The notes under the pieces: model-generated
What the model saw: only the letters and a program-made list of their open reading frames with translations
What the model was told of the DNA's origin: nothing
Databases searched by the model: none
From: Rhizophagus irregularis
Taxonomy: Eukaryota > Glomeromycota > Glomeromycetes > Glomerales > Glomeraceae
Direction of reading: 5' to 3'
NCBI RefSeq assembly: GCF_026210795.1
Contig: NC_089442.1
Location: 1,116,001 to 1,180,000 of the forward strand
DNA: 64,000 nucleotides
Made by a program: the position numbers and the translations under genes
Shown: piece after piece, positions 57,835-64,000 of the stretch
Layout of the letters: every line of letters starts with the position of its first letter
Position numbering within the stretch: the first letter of the stretch is position 1

Positions 57835-60800
57835 ATGTTTGCGTTCCAGAAAACCAATCAAACACCATCGCAATTATACAGCGACGAAGAAAGAGCGGAG
57901 ATTAAGTCAATTGCTTCTTTTGAATCAAAGTATAGTAACAAAAGGAATATTTATAATGGTCATCAATATATAGCTATAAGTCCAGATGGTACTCAGATAG
58001 TAACATTAAATACCACAACTTATCAATTAAAATTATGTCAATCCGATAATATATCAAAATTAAATACTTTGAATTATGTTAGTCTTAAAAATTTTGATGC
58101 TCCTGCTGTAATTTGGAGTTTAGCCGTATCTAATGAAATTACTTTACCTGATCGGACAACTGATGTGTTAATTGCCGTCTCTTGTTTTGATGATGATGTT
58201 AATAATGCTGATTCAACTATTAAACATACTTGGGTCATTTCTTCTGCTAAACAAGTGAGAATTTCTTCTTCAATTAATGATATGGGTGGTATAATTAAAT
58301 TCTTGAATGATGAAAGTTCGGTTTCTGAAAAGACAGATTTGGTTCTTATAAATTCTTATGGAATTTCAAGATTTTCTATTCATCATGATAAAATCAATTC
58401 TATGATAAAAGAAAATTATGTTCATGGTTGGTTTAGTCTCTTCTCTGATAAATCCGTCGAAAATTTTAATTTACCAAGTAAATTATCAAATAACGAAATT
58501 TCTAGTTTTTCTATTCAACAAAATTTAGTAAAAGATCGTTTTTTAGTAGAAAGTTATAAAAATAAAATACAAACTGTTGAAATGTATAATTTAAGAACAA
58601 GTTTATTGGAAAATACTTTTCAAAAATCTGAAGAAAATGCTGCTTCATTTTTAGGAAGAGGTTATTCTTGTTATGCTATATCAAGGAATGAATCTTTATT
58701 CGCTTATTGTCGTGGTGCAAATAGTATTACCATTTATTTAATGGAGAATGGTTTGGAAGTTACTACAAAAAAATTTAATGAAACGAATATTCAAATACTT
58801 TTTTTTGATTTCGCAAAGAATGATGAAAAATTATTGATCGTTATTGAAAAAAAAAGTTATAATGAAGAAACTACACAATTCGTTAATACCCCTACTATTG
58901 TAGTTTGGGATTTATTTAGTAGTTCTGATAATTGTATTAGAAGGATAAATGATACTTTTTCGTTATTTCCTAAAAAATGTGAACATCATCAAAGGTTGGC
59001 TAGTTCTTCAGGAAATCTTATTACAATTACGGATGATGGGAAAATCACTTCTTTATTACAAGATTCTGAAATAATTAAATTATTAGATCCTGAAAGTTAT
59101 AATACAAGAAATGCTATTCAACTTAACAATAATATTCAACTTGATAAAAAGTCCAGTTCTCCCTCATCAACTGTCGTAACAACTAATACTACCACGAATT
59201 ATCATTCAATTTACGATTCTTATGGAAAATATTTAGGTTCTAAATTCGAAAATAGAATTATTAGTAATCCTGAACCTTGGATATTAAATAAAAATTATGA
59301 ACGTACCTCGGTTTATCTTGATGATAATAAATCTATTCAATTATTTATTGGTGAATCCACTGTTCAAGTGTGGCGTAAAAGAAAAAGTGGAGCGTCAACT
59401 ACAAAAGCATCATCATCATCATCTACGAAAGTTCTTGAATATATTTGGACAAATAATTTTAATAGACCAATGCAAATCCAATCTTTGGAAGTTAGTCATA
59501 AAGAATTCTCTTTAACATTATATATTCCTTCCATAAATTCACTTTCCGAACCTGGAGATACAGTTACACTTGAATGGCCTGAAAAAGTTAATCCCCCAGT
59601 ACATGCTTGTGAAGCATTGGAATTTTTTAATAAGAAAAAAGGCCAACCTTTAGATCCAAAAAGGCAACATCAATTTGATGAATTGATTCAACAAACTGAA
59701 CGTATCATTAGAAAATATTTAACTAAAAGATGTGGTTTATGGAGGATGTTAGATATACGTTATGATATTATGGCAAATCTAATTCGCGGTAATTGTACAT
59801 ATATTATTAGAAATATTTTATTTTCCATATCTGATAGAAAAAATAATTATTTACATATTCCAAGATGTAATTCTTGGGGTGGTCAACTCACGAAAGATAC
59901 TGATCTTGAGATCTCTATCGCATGTACAAAAGGTGGTTATCGTAAAGATACGATTATAGTTAAATATTTATTAGATTATTATTCTAATAATGCTTTATAT
60001 TCTTCAAATTGGATGTTTACCGTTGCTAAAGCAATTCCGATCCTTTATGAATATAATTTAGAATTTTACGTTGAAGAACTATTTCAACAACGTTGTTTTG
60101 GTGCCAGTGAAGTTTACTTGGATCAATCTAAAATTCGTGATAAAGACATGGATAGAAGTAATCAGAAAGATGTTCATGCGTTAAACGTAAATTTGGGTCT
60201 CACCAAGAAAAGAAAAGAGCGTAATTTCTTACAAAAATCAATCGTTAAAGGAAAACAAAGGTAGAAATTAATATTTTAATAATTAACGAGATTAAGTGTA
60301 GCACAGACCATAAACGAAAATAATTAATTTTTTCCTATCATTTTTTTTTTAGTGGAGAGAAAATTATTTCAGATTTAGTGAGCAAAACAACTTCTGCCCC
60401 TAGTTCTTCACTTATTAATCAGGTTTACATGGTACCTCTTCCCGATTTTACCGTATATCCTGAGAAATTTGAAGATAAACGAGTAGAATATTGGAAGATT
60501 CCTTTCAAACTTTTAAAATTATTATTTTGGCCACGTGGTCATGTGCTTAAAAAAAAGCATCAGATGAGTCCATTCTTGAGAATGATAAGAGCAGACAACG
60601 GCGCAGAAATTTATGATAATCCATCAATGGCCGCAGTAATTGACTTTAAATGGAATGCGGCAAGAAATCATTTCTTAAGACATGCACTTATATACGTTGT
60701 ATTTGCATTGCTTTTTGCAATCTTAAACGGTGCAATTAAAGGAATAAATTTTGAAAGTAATTTGGGAGTTAATATAATGCTCGTTTTATTTTATTGGTTG

Positions 60801-62351
60801 GGATTTTATTTATTAAATACTGAAAGAATTCAATTGAAATTTGAGGGATGGAGAAGATATTTTAGCTTTTATAACTTTTTTGATTTGTTTTCAGTCATTT
60901 TTCCATTAGTGATAAATAGTTTAGATATATACTTTGGTACTAAATTCCCAGATCCAGATGAAGAACCAGAAAAATTTCAAGAGCAATTTGTACAAATTAC
61001 AAGAGACTATCGATTATTTATTATTTTTAATTCATTTGCAGTTTTAGTAATGTGGTTGGAACTTTTTTTGGTAAGTTTTTGAATGATATTTATATATACA
61101 TAACGTTTGAATATTTGATACTAACTTTATTTTTAATAAAAATAGTTGTTACGATATTTTGAAAGATCTGGAGCTTACATTTATATTTTGGTTAATATCT
61201 TTAAACAAATTATACCTTTCTTGATTTTTATTCTAGTGGTTGTCCTTGGATTTGGTCATGCTATGTGAGTGAAGGTTTTAAAAAAAAATTCCAAAAAAGT
61301 AACGTTGACGATCGATATTTTTACTAAATTTCATAATAAAATTTTAATTTATTTTTAATAGGTTCGTTTTACTTAATGATACTGCAAACATAGACATTAA
61401 ACCTGATGGTTCCTCTTTTACAATCACACCTACTGATTCTGATTCAGATCAACCATTACCATATAATGTGGAACAATTTATTAATGTGGATAGTAAATCA
61501 GATAATTTTTACACAAATTTTATTAAATCTGTTGAATCGGTTTTCTTTTGGACTGGCGGTCGTTGGGATCAATTAGAACAATGGGAGTTTTGGCCAGTAG
61601 ATGTTTATTCTATTATTGGTAGTATCCTTCTCGTTACAATTTTACAGAATATGTTGATTGCGATCATGACGTAAGTTTTAATATATAAAAAAAAAATAAT
61701 AATGTTTATTTATAATAATCATATTTCAAATAAACTTATATATAATATTTAATTTTTAGTGGTGCATATGAAGATGCAAAAGAAATTGGTAGACATGCAG
61801 TATTAGAATATCGAGCCGAATTGATCGAAGATTATGAAACGGTCGAAAAACCTCTTGGAAATAAAAGAGGAAATCCTCGTTATATATATTATATTGGAAA
61901 ATCAGATTATATTGAAGAATGGTTAAGAAAATCTGAGAAAGCAAGAAAAAATCATGAGAATTTCTTATCAAAAGTTGATGACAAAAATCCTTGGGATGAT
62001 GATGATGATGACGACGAAGAAGAAGATGATGATAATGAAGGAGGAGGATATCATTATCAAGATCTTTCTACTGAGACTGATTCTACTGCATCACCAAGAA
62101 AAGAACAAGAAATTCCATTATCATTATATTGGTTTGTTGATGAAAATGATAATAAGGAGAAATTATCAAAATCAAAATCTTCAAATATTTCATCTAAATC
62201 AACTAATATTATTCAAAATGATGGTGATGGTGATGAAACAAGATTATTGAAAGAAAAAATTACATCCATGGAAAAAGAATTTTCTGGAAAATTGAATTCT
62301 ATGGAAGAAACTATCAAAAATTTAATCAATATAATACAGAATCAAAAATAA
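57835..62351 (+). CDS. TRP-like ion-channel protein with large N-terminal beta-propeller-like domain (5 exons, 1387 aa)
   Basis: Exons: 57835-60260, 60353-61070, 61146-61264, 61362-61670, 61760-62351; GT-AG introns with matching phases (2, 0, 2, 2). Residues 1-~600 contain WD40-like strands (HQYIAISPDGTQIVTLN, and TIVVWDLFSS later), probably a degenerate propeller. Predicted membrane segments: ~917-937, ~948-963, ~979-1000, ~1028-1047, ~1060-1085, then a pore-like stretch (ESVFFWTGGRWDQ, ~1145-1157), and S6 (~1168-1192, QNMLIAIMTGAYEDA). The S6-to-'AIM' end and the following RAELIEDYE helix resemble TRP/polycystin-type ion-transport proteins. The C-terminus has an Asp/Glu run (~1270-1285, possible Ca2+ binding) and a coiled coil at the end (LLKEKITSMEKEF). 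The likely place is plasma or vacuolar membrane; ion selectivity is unknown. The family is expanded in Rhizophagus. Confidence 0.82.
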
Positions 62352-64000
62352 CTTAAATTTTTTTTTAAAAAAATTACCTGATAAATTTATTTAGTTTAAA
62401 AAAAAAAGTTAATATTTTTGAACATTTTTGAGCGTTTTTTATTTTTTATTATTTTTGTAATATATATTATTTATATACATTATGTAATTTTAAAGTACGG
62501 TTATTAAAGACTTTTATTGGCATTATAAAAAATATAAAATTTCACTTATTACCAATTGACACTATAAAAAAATATATAAATCGTTTTTAAAAGTTAAAAA
62601 TGGCTTTTGAATGTCATATACAAAAAAAAATATTAAAAAAAAATTTTAAGTACAATAAATTGCTTCGAGAATTTAAGTGATACAAAAAATCAATAAAACA
62701 ATGATCACCAAAAACTAAGTTTTATTGCATTGATGTAATGTGTTTTGTGGATTAAAATTAATCATTTGTTTATTATTTAGTAAAACCTGTAGGGGTGCGT
62801 GACTGATATGTTACTGTTACCACTGGTTTTGACGATTGGAGGTAGTAATTGAAAGATAAATAAGGTTAGGTTAACAATCTGTAACGTTAAATAGCAAGTG
62901 GTGAATATGTGTATAAATAATGAACAATTGGTAATAAAGCGTATACGATGTATAACGAAAGGTCAATAAACGATAATAAATAATGCGGTAAAATGAGATG
63001 GATTTAATACGCGAAATCGGAAACAATTCGGCAGGGTTATCTATACTTTAATAAAATACAATATTACTGCCTCTTTCGGCGCACTGTAATATTTGTATAT
63101 TTATCTCTTTATAAAGTAAAACCAACACACACTTTCAAACCCTCCACAAATACATCGTTCAAAATTCGGTACCAATTCGCCTATCGAACATATTCGTCAT
63201 CAGACCAATTTTACCCTCCGGCCAAATTCGCTGATCAGACGATTTTGTCCAGTTAAGCCACTTCTGTCTTAGCCACCCACCTATATGTATAATTATTTAT
63301 TCTATGTCTGACGAAGAAGTTTTTTGCGAGAATTGTGTATCGTTGTATTATTAGGTCTTCCACGCCTAAATGACACCAACCTAGATAATAGGTGAAGTAT
63401 TAGAATCTGTTTTTAATAAAAAATGGGCTGAAAAAATTACCCATCAAGTTAAACAAAGAGATGAATTGAAAGAGTAAGAAAATATTTGAGATAATTTTTT
63501 ATTTATTTATTTATAATAATACACTAAACTACAATAAATTACCTGAAATTGTCTTGTCTGTTACTTTATAAATAAATCATTTTCTGCATTCTTAAAATTG
63601 GATATTTCTGATCAATAAAAAATTTTTGACTGACTTTATTAAAATTTATAAACTTTCATGCAACCTAAAAATCTTCAATTTTACTATATATTACTAAGTA
63701 AATTTTATAAAATCCGGTAATTTACTGTATATCACTAACTTATAATTTTCTTATTGATCGATACATTAGAATAATAATCTAACAATGGACATAAGTAATA
63801 ATAGATGAGAAAGTCCCCAGCAAATCGCATATTCTAGTTTTTTTATTATATATTCGAGAGTAACGGTTATTGGTAAAGAAAAAAGAAGATTTTTTTTTTG
63901 CGTATTTTTAAAATTCATGTATGTATGTATGTGTATATATATATAATTTTTTTTATACATGTCAATATTTTTAAGTTGATACGATGATAAATTTCACGAT
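62352..64000. other. Downstream intergenic region with unassigned GC-richer patches
   Basis: AT-rich except 62790-63470. That part has a CT/AC-rich block (63115-63290) and a short frame MSDEEVFCENCVSLYY at 63303. Near 63395-63475 a possible exon (EVLESVFNKKWAEKITHQV, flanked by TAG and GTAAGA) may be a gene or transposon remnant. A solo LTR is conceivable, but I found no paired ends with target duplication. The short frame at 63766-63960 is not convincing. Confidence 0.35.

Noticed and set aside
62800-63190. Solo LTR (TGTTAC...GAACA)
   Set aside because: No matching 5-bp duplication or second LTR could be found; left as unassigned sequence.
1-64000. tRNA, rRNA or other structured RNA genes
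   Set aside because: I looked for tRNA-like arms and B-box sequences by eye and found none that I could support; a covariance-model scan would be decisive.

Overview
The window is AT-rich eukaryotic nuclear DNA that looks fungal, most like an arbuscular mycorrhizal fungus of the Rhizophagus type (Glomeromycotina). The reasons are short GT-AG introns of about 65-120 nt, the standard code, and members of four families known to be strongly expanded there: TKL-type kinases with a Cys-rich leader and a [NDS]W-T-S-G-N motif, short F-box proteins, BTB-BACK-TLDc proteins, and large six-TM ion-channel proteins. Transposon-derived repeats fill the gaps. I had no database, so the organism and family names come from sequence recognition.

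Layout. 1-910: 3' end of a probable LINE. 1915-5450: dense block of palindromic tandem arrays. 5956-6658: 5'-truncated LINE with a 19-bp target duplication, just upstream of a decayed F-box gene (6700-8397), followed by an intact F-box paralogue (9115-10650). 12477-17389: a 4.9-kb element with 1.6-kb inverted arms, carrying a hAT-type MITE in its spacer. 18372-21291: kinase gene 1. 21470-21676: Tc1/mariner relic. 22975-23634: truncated F-box gene. 25723-27311: BTB-TLDc gene A. 28311-28812: dead kinase module. 29408-34280: kinase gene 2. 37523-39087, 43801-45447 and 47208-48683 (minus): BTB-TLDc genes B, C and D, with a dead copy at 45640-46425. 40393-42828: six-exon Timeless/Tof1-like gene. 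50488-53249 (minus): kinase pseudogene split by a hAT-type MITE and carrying two frameshifts. 53900-57072: repeats and MITE or SINE-like insertions. 57835-62351: ion-channel gene with a long N-terminal domain.

The most unusual content is the pair of kinase genes. In each, an exon of about 420-480 nt encoding the end of one kinase N-lobe (beta4-beta5-hinge), a Cys knuckle, and the start of the next N-lobe (Gly-loop, beta3 Lys, alphaC) is tandemly repeated. All exon borders are phase 0, and only the final exon supplies a C-lobe. The predicted products are strings of N-lobes (4 and 8) ending in one complete kinase, or else the exons are alternative first halves of a kinase. Both arrays use the same fusion point but differ in consensus, so they seem to have expanded separately.

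The BTB-TLDc paralogues share an identical 254-nt first exon and differ in copy number (1, 2, 3, 1) of a short repeat in the BACK region. The repeats include several insertions with target duplications that can be read directly.
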